64,000 nucleotides of DNA from JAGLOK01 sp963677605. GTDB lineage: Bacteria; Bacillota; Clostridia; Christensenellales; UMGS416. Numbering within the stretch: position 1 is the stretch's first letter; each line of letters opens with the position of its first letter. Both the position numbers and the translations under genes were made by a program. The stretch spans positions 186,001-250,000 of the forward strand of contig CAXXDX010000002.1 in assembly GCA_963677605.2 (NCBI GenBank). Direction: 5' to 3'. Of the stretch, positions 8,901-16,851 are shown in pieces. Under the pieces are notes generated by a model. It was not told the DNA's origin. It saw only the letters and a program-made list of their open reading frames with translations, and did not search any database.

Positions 8901-10526
8901 TCAGTTCCCCATAAAAAGTTGAATATCATCGTCAACTACTCCAACACCTGATATTCCGAACTTCTCAACCAGTACATTTGCCACATTCGGAGATAAGAAT
9001 CCCGGAAGTGTCGGACCAAGATGAATGTTTTTAACTCCGAGGTATAGAAGTGCTAAAAGCACTATAACTGCTTTTTGTTCGTACCATGCAATGTTGTAGG
9101 CTATCGGCAGCTCTTTGATGTCTTCAAGCTCAAATACTTCTTTGAGTTTCATAGCAATTACAGCAAGCGAATATGAATCATTGCACTGTCCTGCATCGAG
9201 TACGCGAGGTATACCGCCTATGTCTCCGAGAGGAAGTTTATTATACCGATATTTTGCACATCCTGCTGTAAGTATAACGGTATCTTTCGGCAGCTTTTCA
9301 GCAAATTCAGTGTAATAATCCCTTGATTTCATCCTGCCGTCACAGCCCGCCATTACAAAGAACTTTTTAATTGCGCCTGTTTTAACCGCATCAACAACTT
9401 TGTCAGCCAATGCAAGAACCTGATTGTGCGCAAACCCTCCGACGATGCTGCCAGTTTCAATCTCTTCAGGCGCAGGGAGCGTTTTAGCCATTTCAATAAT
9501 AGCAGAGAAATCTTTCTTACCGTTTTTATCCGCCTCTATATGTGTGCATCCCGGATATCCCGAAGAACCGGTTGTAAATATGCGCTGTCTGATTTCATCT
9601 TTTTTTGGCGGGACGATACAGTTTGTAGTAAACAGTATCGGGCCGTTGAAAGATTCAAACTCAGTGAGCTGTTTCCACCATGCATTTCCGTAGTTTCCCA
9701 CAAAATTATCATATTTCTTAAATGCCGGATAGTAATGCGCAGGGAGCATTTCACTGTGAGTATAAACATCCACTCCTGTGCCCTGTGTCTGTTCAAGCAG
9801 CTGTTCCAAGTCTGTAAGATCATGTCCTGATATCAGGATTGCAGGATTGCTGCGTACTCCTATATTAACTTCGGTTATTTCCGGATTGCCGTATTTTGAT
9901 GTATTTGCACCATCCAGCAGTGCCATTGCCTTAACACCGTACTCACCTGTCTTCAATGTTAAAGCAACTAATTCATCGGCTGAAAGGCTGTCATCCAGTG
10001 TAGCGGCCAGAGCTTCAAGTATGAATGAATAGATTCCCTTATCTTCTTTGCCTAAATTATATGCATGCTCTGCATATGCAGCCATACCCTTAAGCCCGTA
10101 TGTTATCATCTCCCGAAGTGAGCGTACATCTTCATTCTCAGTGCGAAGAACACCTACTACTACTGCCTTTTCAAGCATAGATTCTCTTGTATCTACAGTG
10201 AATGTAGCAGCATCATAGAGATTATCTGCAGAAATACCTTTTTTGAGTTCATCACGCAACGATATCATTTTCTTGATCTGCGCTTCAATTGCCCCATCAT
10301 CAAAGTTGGCATTAGTAATTGTCATAAACAGGCTGTTGATTACCTGATAGTTAATTTCATCCGATGCCTCAATATTCCCTTTCTTGACTACATCTGCTAT
10401 ACCTTTTAATGAATAGATAAGTAAGTCCTGAAGGTTAGCAACTTCCTCTGTCTTTCCACATACACCGCGTATGCTGCATCCAGTTCCTTTAGCTGTCTCC
10501 TGACATTGGTAACAAAACATTCCCAT
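8901..10526 (-). CDS. hcp: Hydroxylamine reductase / hybrid-cluster protein
   Basis: 541 aa, the usual length of Hcp. The N-terminus FCYQCQETAKGTGC...GVC gives four cysteines (about residues 5, 8, 17 and 23) for the iron-sulfur cluster. Hybrid-cluster cysteines are visible later in TNCIVPPK, GYPGCTHIEADK, MAGCDGR and LTAGCAKYRY. Hcp contains an Fe-S-O hybrid cluster and is best supported as a cytoplasmic nitric oxide reductase protecting anaerobes from nitrosative stress; hydroxylamine reduction is the older name. It is the last gene of the operon DUF1858 - DUF438 - cupin - hcp and is followed by a terminator. The regulatory site is upstream of the first gene. Confidence 0.97.
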   Translation of the reverse strand: MGMFCYQCQETAKGTGCSIRGVCGKTEEVANLQDLLIYSLKGIADVVKKGNIEASDEINYQVINSLFMTITNANFDDGAIEAQIKKMISLRDELKKGISADNLYDAATFTVDTRESMLEKAVVVGVLRTENEDVRSLREMITYGLKGMAAYAEHAYNLGKEDKGIYSFILEALAATLDDSLSADELVALTLKTGEYGVKAMALLDGANTSKYGNPEITEVNIGVRSNPAILISGHDLTDLEQLLEQTQGTGVDVYTHSEMLPAHYYPAFKKYDNFVGNYGNAWWKQLTEFESFNGPILFTTNCIVPPKKDEIRQRIFTTGSSGYPGCTHIEADKNGKKDFSAIIEMAKTLPAPEEIETGSIVGGFAHNQVLALADKVVDAVKTGAIKKFFVMAGCDGRMKSRDYYTEFAEKLPKDTVILTAGCAKYRYNKLPLGDIGGIPRVLDAGQCNDSYSLAVIAMKLKEVFELEDIKELPIAYNIAWYEQKAVIVLLALLYLGVKNIHLGPTLPGFLSPNVANVLVEKFGISGVGVVDDDIQLFMGN

Positions 10527-10573
10527 TATTAATTCCTCCTTGGTTAATCAGTTATATAAATTTAAATTTAAAG

Positions 10574-10888
10574 CTATTTTGCCGGTGCCGGAGCTTTTAC
10601 AACAATAAGTTCTAAAACGTCCTGATGTAAATTCCGTACATTCATTTTCGTATCAACCGGGATTTTTAAAAGACTGCCTTTTGGGTACTCATGTATCTCC
10701 TGCTCATCAAGTCCGATTGACAGCAATCCTCTTACTACAGTCATATATACATTTGAATTGGAGTAGTGTACCGGTAATCCTTCATCCTTATTAAATACCA
10801 TATGAATGTAGTTAATATTCTCGTCAAAGATTACCTTTTCTACAGCTTTTTCATCCGTTGTTGAAATGTTAAATACTTGTTCTACCAT
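10574..10888 (-). CDS. Small cupin-domain protein
   Basis: 104 aa, one cupin fold. The core PVHYSNSNVYMTVVRGLLSI and the later EYPKGSLLKIP match the two cupin motifs, with HYSNSN replacing the more usual HxH at the metal site, so metal binding is uncertain. It lies between the DUF438 gene (37 bp) and hcp (48 bp) in the operon. Similar small cupins occur beside hcp genes in Clostridia; a sensing or accessory role in nitric oxide defence is inference. Confidence 0.75.
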   Translation of the reverse strand: MVEQVFNISTTDEKAVEKVIFDENINYIHMVFNKDEGLPVHYSNSNVYMTVVRGLLSIGLDEQEIHEYPKGSLLKIPVDTKMNVRNLHQDVLELIVVKAPAPAK

Positions 10889-10924
10889 AATGTTTCATAT
10901 CCTTTCAAATTTTAATTCCGTTAG

Positions 10925-12187
10925 TTATGACATCAGCCTTTTTTCACCTTCAAGCTCGGTGATTGGTTTGATGTCCTGAGATACTTCCAGTACTCCAAGG
11001 AACTCTCCCTGTTTACTGCGTACTGTGAAATATCTGATGTACACAAATGCTTCGCCCATTCTAATCCAGAAGTCCTCATGTTCTTTCTTGCCAGTCCGCA
11101 AATCTTCCACGATTTGCTCAACTATATGAACACTTTTAGGCGGATGGCAGTTCTTGACCTCACGCCCTATAATCGTAAGAGGTCTTTCAAATATGCGCTC
11201 TTTGCCTTGTGTGAAATATTTAACTCTGTTGTCTGCTCCGACAAAAGTCATATCCACTGGTACTGTATTTAATATTGAGTTAATCTCTTCTGCAGTAAGC
11301 ATACCAGCATCAAATGCCACTTTTGACTGACTGTCTTTTGTTACATAGTTAGGAGTTTCAGACATGTTGGCTTCATTTTTAATTTCAATTTCCAAATCTT
11401 CATTTATATTAGGCGACCACCTTTCAACGCCTTCAATCAATGTAAATCCTATCCCGTAGCTTTCCTTTTCAATATCTGCCCATTCAGATGCAGTGAAAAC
11501 TTCTTCTATCATTGGAAGCATTATGTTCTCTTCTTTGAAAATCATTTCGCGTACCTGAATTACTGCTTCTTCTATTGACTCTCTTATAGCATCTGAAGAT
11601 TCTGTACCACTTTCAAGCTTGGCTATCACATCTTTAATTTTTGTCCGTATTTCATCATCTACGCCCCACATAACTTTCGGTGGTGCAGTAATATTGTGTT
11701 TTTCCATATATGGGAATATTAGATTCTCTTTTCTTCTGTAGTGCGTATCAATCGTTTGAAGTTTTTTCAGTGCTTCAATCAGTATCGCCCCATTTGTGGC
11801 AGATGCTTCTTTTGAATACTTAGCAAGTGCTTCTGATAATTCGCCATCCATCAATTCTTCGATAGCACGGTTTTCCCGCTTAATTGTATGGGCAGGGTGT
11901 CCTACTTCATCATCAGGCATTGTCTGTGCTTCACTTGCATGTATCTCTTCAATCGAGCCTTTAAATACTGATGCATGAACATCACATAATCTTTGTATTT
12001 CTTCAACAGGCATTCCTTCGTCAACTAAAGCCTGCTCCATTTCTGTAATTTCAGATGCCGATACATTTATGGTCAGCTTTTCAAATTCAGCTTTTACATC
12101 CTCAACCGCTGCCCCGTCATGAAGCTTCAATATTATTTCTTTCAGTTTTTTCTGTCTGTATTCTTTATTATTAATCCATTCACTCAT
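10925..12187 (-). CDS. DUF438 / hemerythrin / PAS protein
   Basis: 420 aa with three parts. DUF438 occupies about residues 15-82. A hemerythrin-like HHE domain follows at about 92-235, with HPAHTIKREN, HYRRKENLIFPYMEKH and FKEENIMLPMIEE giving the His/Glu ligand pattern for a di-iron site. A PAS domain lies at about 300-410, with NSILNTVPVDMTFV and YFTQGKERIF. Family members bind O2 or NO through the di-iron centre and occur with hcp; cytoplasmic sensing or scavenging is likely here but not proven. The start has AAGGAGAT, and the gene begins 2 bp after the DUF1858 stop, so translation is probably coupled. Confidence 0.85.
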   Translation of the reverse strand: MSEWINNKEYRQKKLKEIILKLHDGAAVEDVKAEFEKLTINVSASEITEMEQALVDEGMPVEEIQRLCDVHASVFKGSIEEIHASEAQTMPDDEVGHPAHTIKRENRAIEELMDGELSEALAKYSKEASATNGAILIEALKKLQTIDTHYRRKENLIFPYMEKHNITAPPKVMWGVDDEIRTKIKDVIAKLESGTESSDAIRESIEEAVIQVREMIFKEENIMLPMIEEVFTASEWADIEKESYGIGFTLIEGVERWSPNINEDLEIEIKNEANMSETPNYVTKDSQSKVAFDAGMLTAEEINSILNTVPVDMTFVGADNRVKYFTQGKERIFERPLTIIGREVKNCHPPKSVHIVEQIVEDLRTGKKEHEDFWIRMGEAFVYIRYFTVRSKQGEFLGVLEVSQDIKPITELEGEKRLMS

Positions 12188-12189
12188 AG

Positions 12190-12423
12190 CTAAATCTCCT
12201 TTAGAATAAATCCGTTTTCATAAAAAACTCTTTTGATTTTCTTTACATCAATGCCTTTCATAACGGCACCTTTTTTAATGGTCATGAATCTGCCTGCACT
12301 TTGAAGCATGCCGGGTTTTGTTATATTCTCAAAACCGATTTCAGCCATTATGTCTTTTATCTCAGGATACTTTGTTACCAAATCGAATATTGATTCGTTT
12401 GCATTGATTTCTATCACTATCAT
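12190..12423 (-). CDS. DUF1858 small protein, first gene of the hcp operon
   Basis: 77 aa. The pattern ESIFDLVTKYPEIKDIMAEIGF followed by PGMLQSAGRFMTIKKGA is DUF1858, a ScdA N-terminal-like fold found next to or fused with DUF438/hemerythrin proteins. It has no cysteines and no membrane segment. It is the promoter-proximal gene of the operon ending in hcp. In other species DUF1858 and DUF438 are often fused, so the two products probably act together in iron-sulfur or di-iron stress repair; this is inference. Confidence 0.8.
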   Translation of the reverse strand: MIVIEINANESIFDLVTKYPEIKDIMAEIGFENITKPGMLQSAGRFMTIKKGAVMKGIDVKKIKRVFYENGFILKEI

Positions 12424-12454
12424 TCAACTCTCACTGTTTTTTAAGTTCAGGTCA

Positions 12455-12496
12455 ATTCTAGCAGAAGATTTAGGATAACTACGTTGCATATGCAAC
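12455..12496 (-). promoter_or_regulatory. Class II Crp/Fnr-type promoter of the hcp operon
   Basis: A perfect palindrome GTTGCATATGCAAC (12483-12496) lies upstream of a -10 box TAGAAT (12460-12455, minus strand). With the first T of TAGAAT taken as -12, the palindrome centre is at -41.5. No -35 hexamer is present (CGTAGT at the expected place), as expected for class II activation by a Crp/Fnr-family protein. The likely regulator is the gene at 14499. Confidence 0.75.
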
Positions 12497-12562
12497 TTAA
12501 TTAGTAGGATTTGTTTTAGTCTTGTTAAATAATATGTATTTTCATTATATCACTTTATGTAA

Positions 12563-13195
12563 TTATTTGTACCTTGCTCCATAATTTATTGCAGAAACCG
12601 AGCACACAGCCGAGCAATTTGTACATTGATGGCATAGTTTAGTTGATATAATTGCTTTCTTGTTATCTCCATTAACCGCAATCGCCAGCGAAGGACACAC
12701 TTTCTCACACTTTTTGCAACCTATACATGCATTTTTATCAACTCTATTGGAAAAAAGAGCAAACCTCCCAAATAGTTTTTGAATAACGCCAAATGGGCAG
12801 ATGTAATTATGGAACACTTCCGGCTTATATCTCAATGTGACCAGTATGGATATTGAAAGCCATATTAATAATATAGGAAGATTAATATGCAATGCTTTTT
12901 TTGATAAAATCATTACGATAATGCTTATTCCCAGAGCAGACCAAGGCAATACTCCTTTTTTGAGCCATTTAGGCGTTTCTTGTTTTTGTATTTTAAGCTT
13001 TTTAGAAATCCATTCAATTGGAATCATAACCGTATTCATCGGGCACGCATAACCGCAGTATACTCTGCCAAAGAATATAGCTGCAATCAGACTTACTCCG
13101 AATATAGCCAACCATAAGAACATATTGCCTGCCATCACTAAATACAGGAACAATCCCAAGAACAATATTCGAATAATATTAACAATCCATTTCAT
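12563..13195 (-). CDS. NapH/CcoG-like membrane ferredoxin
   Basis: 210 aa. Four or five membrane segments fill residues 5-135, carrying FFGRVYCGYACPMN and a YICPFGVIQ motif typical of the NapH/CcoG/RdxA polyferredoxin group. Two soluble 4Fe-4S motifs follow: CIGCKKCEKVCP (about 158-169) and CHQCTNCSAVCS (about 188-199). It should carry electrons at the membrane, but donor and acceptor are not defined. It is the last gene of the operon starting at 14408 and lies 11 bp after the permease-ferredoxin gene. Electron supply to nitrosative-stress reductases such as Hcp is a reasonable inference. Confidence 0.85.
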   Translation of the reverse strand: MKWIVNIIRILFLGLFLYLVMAGNMFLWLAIFGVSLIAAIFFGRVYCGYACPMNTVMIPIEWISKKLKIQKQETPKWLKKGVLPWSALGISIIVMILSKKALHINLPILLIWLSISILVTLRYKPEVFHNYICPFGVIQKLFGRFALFSNRVDKNACIGCKKCEKVCPSLAIAVNGDNKKAIISTKLCHQCTNCSAVCSVSAINYGARYK

Positions 13196-13206
13196 CTTTA
13201 TTCTCC

Positions 13207-13929
13207 TTACTCAGTCTCATACACGATTGCATTTGTCGGACATTTCTTTACTGTCTCTATAACAGCTTTTATTAGTTTATCATTATCAGGAACAGCTTTA
13301 ACAATTGCTTTCTTATCTTGTATTTCATAAATATCAGGAGCTATTTTGCTGCAAACTCCGCATCCTACACAGTACTCTTCTTGAACAGCAAATTTCTGCT
13401 TTTCCTTTGTTTTGATCCCGGGCAAATCTTTCTTTTTGACAATAATAGCAGTCAAATATCCCATAATCAATATTGATATTACTGTAAGAATCCATCTTAC
13501 TATCATGAAATCTACTCCGAGGAATTTTGCTTCATTCGCCAGCATTGGCACTTTGATTACAGCCCAAGAGCTTAAGATGATTACTATATTCGTTATACTC
13601 GCTCCTTTTGAAAGAAGCGTTTTACCGATTGGGAACGCTGCATAAATCGGGCCTGCAGATATACTTCCCAGTAGCAAGGATAAAAGATTACCTTTTACAC
13701 CTGACTTATCCCCAAGCCCTTTCATAATAAGCTCCTTTGGTACCCACGCTTCAATGACAACTGTAAGAAGAAATATAATCGGGAGTACCTGCAGCATTTC
13801 AAGCAGATAATATACGCTATTGCCCAAAGATTCAGTTGCTTTTTGAGGAGAAATAATTAGCACAACTAAATATACCAGTGCCACAAATACAATCAGCTTA
13901 TTTTTCTTCATTATGTCTAAAACTTTCAT
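13207..13929 (-). CDS. Permease half with C-terminal ferredoxin domain
   Basis: 240 aa. The first ~165 residues hold four or five membrane segments of the YraQ/UPF0718 permease type (LGSISAGPIYAAFPIGKTLL). The last ~70 form a 4Fe-4S ferredoxin with CVGCGVCSKIAP and a distant KKCPTNAI. It overlaps the upstream permease-half gene by 4 bp, suggesting translational coupling and a two-subunit membrane complex. The permease-ferredoxin fusion, followed by a NapH-like protein, suggests a redox-linked membrane function rather than simple transport. The substrate is unknown. Confidence 0.8.
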   Translation of the reverse strand: MKVLDIMKKNKLIVFVALVYLVVLIISPQKATESLGNSVYYLLEMLQVLPIIFLLTVVIEAWVPKELIMKGLGDKSGVKGNLLSLLLGSISAGPIYAAFPIGKTLLSKGASITNIVIILSSWAVIKVPMLANEAKFLGVDFMIVRWILTVISILIMGYLTAIIVKKKDLPGIKTKEKQKFAVQEEYCVGCGVCSKIAPDIYEIQDKKAIVKAVPDNDKLIKAVIETVKKCPTNAIVYETE

Positions 13930-14408
13930 AGTATTACCCCCATTGTAAGTGCGATTAATATCGCAAATCCAAAGCTCATTGCATTTCTGGTTAATGCAAA
14001 CTTGGTTCCGAATTCCTTTTTCTCAAGCGGGAATGTCATCACACCTACCATTGTTAGTGTTGTAAGGAATGCAACTGCCGGTATAATGCTTGCTCCTGCA
14101 TCGACCAACGAACCGACTAACGGAAAACCTACAAAAGCGGGTATTAATGTGATGCTTCCTGCGATAGCTCCGATAACGGTTGAGACGAAAGTATTTGATG
14201 ATCCCATTACTGACTTAATTGTTTCAGGAGGAATAAGTGTTAAAACTATGCCAATAAGAAAAATTATTGCTATAATCTGTCCTAGCATGTTCCCCATCAT
14301 TCGTTTTGATTTCTTCATTGCTGCCACTGTTTTCTTCTTGTCTTTAACAAATGAAATAACAGCTAGAATGACAGCTATAACTAAAAATATGATTGTAAAT
14401 ATATCCAT
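13926..14408 (-). CDS. Permease half (YraQ/UPF0718-like)
   Basis: 160 aa from the ATG at 14408, which has AAGGAAGG upstream; an in-frame codon at 14474 would run into the operator and is rejected. It has four membrane segments, with PAFVGFPLVGSLVDAGASI and VGVMTFPLEKKEFG being conserved-looking permease motifs. It pairs with the next gene, which supplies the other half. It is the first gene of the operon driven by the promoter at 14439-14480. Split permeases of this family are often annotated as arsenic or thiol-related exporters; no evidence here decides the substrate. Confidence 0.75.
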   Translation of the reverse strand: MDIFTIIFLVIAVILAVISFVKDKKKTVAAMKKSKRMMGNMLGQIIAIIFLIGIVLTLIPPETIKSVMGSSNTFVSTVIGAIAGSITLIPAFVGFPLVGSLVDAGASIIPAVAFLTTLTMVGVMTFPLEKKEFGTKFALTRNAMSFGFAILIALTMGVIL

Positions 14409-14425
14409 GTAGCACCTTCCTTTTA

Positions 14426-14454
14426 TTGATATACGGATATTATATAGATATAAT
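14426..14454 (+). promoter_or_regulatory. Sigma-A-like promoter of the Crp/Fnr gene
   Basis: TTGATA (14426-14431) and TATAAT (14449-14454) are separated by 17 bp on the plus strand. The start point would fall near 14461, just ahead of the palindrome at 14467-14480, so the regulator bound there should block its own transcription. Confidence 0.65.
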
Positions 14455-14480
14455 GAAACAAACGGCGTTACCAAGGTAAC
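14439..14480 (-). promoter_or_regulatory. Class II Crp/Fnr-type promoter of the permease-ferredoxin operon
   Basis: A palindrome with 5-bp arms, GTTACCAAGGTAAC (14467-14480), is centred exactly 41.5 bp upstream of the inferred start of a TATAAT -10 box (14444-14439, minus strand; first T at -12). No -35 hexamer is present. The spacing is identical to the hcp-operon promoter, and both sites fit GTTRC-N4-GYAAC. Confidence 0.75.
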
Positions 14481-14498
14481 ACCTATAAGGAGTTTTGT

Positions 14499-15146
14499 AT
14501 GAGTAATTATGATTCATTAATAAAAGAAGCTACCTTGCTTCAAGAATTAAAGTCAGAGGATATAAAGAAATATCTTAAAAGTAATTTATTCAAAGTTCAA
14601 TCGTATAGCAGAGACACTGTTATCCATTTTGAAGGAGAACCATGCGCAAAGCTTGAAATTATATTATCCGGTGAAATTGTGGTTGAACGCATTGATGAAT
14701 CCGGAGGCTTACTTACCATAGCTGAATTTCTATCCAATGATATTCTTGGCGGGAACCTGCTTTTCTCACAAAATCCTCATTACCCGATGACGATTACATC
14801 CAAGCAACAGTCTGTTATCCTTGAAATTGATAAGGAGTTACTATTCCAATTATTCTGTGAAAATCCATCTTTTTTACGCAAATACTTAGAATATGTATCC
14901 GATCATTCTACAATTCTGAGTTTTAAATTGAAGAGCTATGTTAACCGAACTATCCGCGAAAATATATTAAGCTTCCTTGAACATGAAAAAAAGAAACAAA
15001 ATTCTAACAGAATACTCTTAAATATGACCAAGAAAGCTTTGGCCGATAAGATTGGTGTTCAGCGCACGTCTCTTTCGAGAGAACTATCTAAAATGAAAAA
15101 CGACGGGCTTATCAATTTTGATTCCGAGTCAATAACTATCATATAA
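14499..15146 (+). CDS. Crp/Fnr family transcriptional regulator (HcpR-like)
   Basis: 215 aa. A cyclic-nucleotide-like beta-roll (about residues 15-125, with GEPCAKLEIILSGEIVVE) is followed by a C-terminal helix-turn-helix (MTKKALADKIGVQRTSLSREL, about 176-196). There is no Fnr-type N-terminal cysteine cluster. It is divergent from the permease-ferredoxin operon and next to the hcp operon, and both have matching palindromes at the class II position, so it is very probably their activator, with nitric oxide or nitrosative stress as the likely signal. The same palindrome lies between its own -10 box and start codon, which suggests negative autoregulation. Confidence 0.88.
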   Translation: MSNYDSLIKEATLLQELKSEDIKKYLKSNLFKVQSYSRDTVIHFEGEPCAKLEIILSGEIVVERIDESGGLLTIAEFLSNDILGGNLLFSQNPHYPMTITSKQQSVILEIDKELLFQLFCENPSFLRKYLEYVSDHSTILSFKLKSYVNRTIRENILSFLEHEKKKQNSNRILLNMTKKALADKIGVQRTSLSRELSKMKNDGLINFDSESITII

Positions 15147-15183
15147 TCTGTTACTTTTATCTGAATGTGCAATTATACATAAG

Positions 15184-15220
15184 GAGGTTAGGTATACATT
15201 TCATACCTAACCTCTTTTTT
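15184..15220 (+). terminator. Intrinsic terminator of the Crp/Fnr gene
   Basis: GAGGTTAGGTAT and ATACCTAACCTC form a perfect 12-bp stem with a 7-nt loop, followed by TTTTTTG on the plus strand. Confidence 0.9.
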
Positions 15221-15248
15221 GTATCGCTTATGTTCTAATAAAATCTTA

Positions 15249-16850
15249 TTATTTCATATCGACGACTAAAAGTTTCTTTCCCATGTACTCTGCAAATCCA
15301 TAACTTTTAGGTTCATCATTTTCATCTTTATCAAAAACCAAATTAATCATTCCTGTTTTATTGTCAAATGCAGAAAAAGTAATCTTCAAATTCATTTCAC
15401 CATTTTCAGCACCTGTCATTAACAGTTTAGATTCATAAGTGCTTTCTGACACTAATGAATATGACGATTTTTCATATCCATTATAAAATATCTTTCCATC
15501 ATCACTATAATCATTATATATTACATCTGTTGTTCCTGCAGGTCCCATAAATGATTGTTGGCTAGTTTTTATGACTTCAACATACCCTGAGTATCTACCC
15601 TTAATTCTGAAACTGTTATCTTTACTACTGTTATCAATTGAATCCAAACCATTTTCAATACCATACGGTATATCTGTAGGTGTATCTTGAACCGGTACTG
15701 CTTCCTTAGGCTTATAATCAATAAGATCAACTTTCCTAATCCTTGTATGTTTTGCATCGGGATTGCCCATACTTCTTTTTATCATCTCAGGCCATATAGC
15801 AGATTTATTGTTAGGATGCCACGACATAGGGGATAGGTATACCCATTTACCTTCCGGATCATTTAATTGTTCCCCTTTATACTCTCTTGATTCCATGGAC
15901 TTTTCAATATCAATTAGAACTGGGCCAACGTTGCCATTTCTAAAATTTCGCACACAAGTCACAGCATAAAAATATGCATGCTGTATTATCCCTTGAGCAC
16001 TAAAGTTACTATGTGGTCTTGGCATATGGCCAAGTATTGCAAAGTTTGTCTTTTCAGAACCTCTGGTACTCATAACAATTCCCAGCTTTTCATCAGGTGA
16101 GAATATTGTTGTTTCGTCATATCCTGGAACTCTTGTTATTTGTGTAATTTCATCAGATGTTAAATCCTGCACCACTGAATCAGGCAACACAGAATCCTTG
16201 GCACCAACAAGTGAGATAGCTGTCCCACCTTTAACAAACTGCTTTACTTCACCACCTCTTAAAGGCTGAGGTATCATATATCCTTCATTGTCTGAATCTT
16301 CTTCTAAAAACTCTGAACTGCTGATAACTTTAGGATTTTCTATTATATATTTATCTTCATAGCGCACAAGCTCTCCAATCCCATTTGCAGCGCCTACATC
16401 CGAACGAAGCATTGTCCAGCAAATATACTTATTATCAGGAGATATTATAATTTCCGACCAGTGCATATAGGTGCTTTGATCATCATATATATTCCACGGA
16501 TACTTTACAGGAACTAATTTAGTAGTTTCGCAATTATCAATATCTGGGTAACACTCTAAAACATAATCACCAAGCAAAACTCTCTTATTATCTGTAAACG
16601 GCATAAATCTTATTCCATTCGCTTTTGGATACTTGGGAATAACATCCGAGAATATTGTTCTAAACTCAGTACCATCATCATTTACTACTGCAATATTCTG
16701 ATAGTCTTTTATTCCTAAATCATCTTCTGTATTAAACCCAAGCAATATCTTGCCTGAGAAAGTGTATGTTGGATGTATATGATATGTGCCTTCCGGCAAT
16801 GGTATTGTACTGATTTCAATCCTGCCAAAATCTTCTGTGTTTTTAGTCAT
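15249..16850 (-). CDS. Beta-propeller (PD40/TolB-like) protein of the rhamnoside cluster
   Basis: 533 aa with no signal peptide or membrane segment, so cytoplasmic. Repeats such as TIFSPDEKLGIVMSTRGS and WSEIIISPDNKYICW are WD40-like PD40 blades. The family also includes oligogalacturonate lyase-type propellers, but I do not see enough to assign a lyase. The start ATG is 1 bp past the rhamnosidase stop, with AAAGGA inside the rhamnosidase tail, so the two are coupled. As the last gene of an operon with a GH78 enzyme and a GPH transporter, it may act on an imported glycan fragment; this is inference. Confidence 0.65.
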   Translation of the reverse strand: MTKNTEDFGRIEISTIPLPEGTYHIHPTYTFSGKILLGFNTEDDLGIKDYQNIAVVNDDGTEFRTIFSDVIPKYPKANGIRFMPFTDNKRVLLGDYVLECYPDIDNCETTKLVPVKYPWNIYDDQSTYMHWSEIIISPDNKYICWTMLRSDVGAANGIGELVRYEDKYIIENPKVISSSEFLEEDSDNEGYMIPQPLRGGEVKQFVKGGTAISLVGAKDSVLPDSVVQDLTSDEITQITRVPGYDETTIFSPDEKLGIVMSTRGSEKTNFAILGHMPRPHSNFSAQGIIQHAYFYAVTCVRNFRNGNVGPVLIDIEKSMESREYKGEQLNDPEGKWVYLSPMSWHPNNKSAIWPEMIKRSMGNPDAKHTRIRKVDLIDYKPKEAVPVQDTPTDIPYGIENGLDSIDNSSKDNSFRIKGRYSGYVEVIKTSQQSFMGPAGTTDVIYNDYSDDGKIFYNGYEKSSYSLVSESTYESKLLMTGAENGEMNLKITFSAFDNKTGMINLVFDKDENDEPKSYGFAEYMGKKLLVVDMK

Positions 16851-16851
16851 T

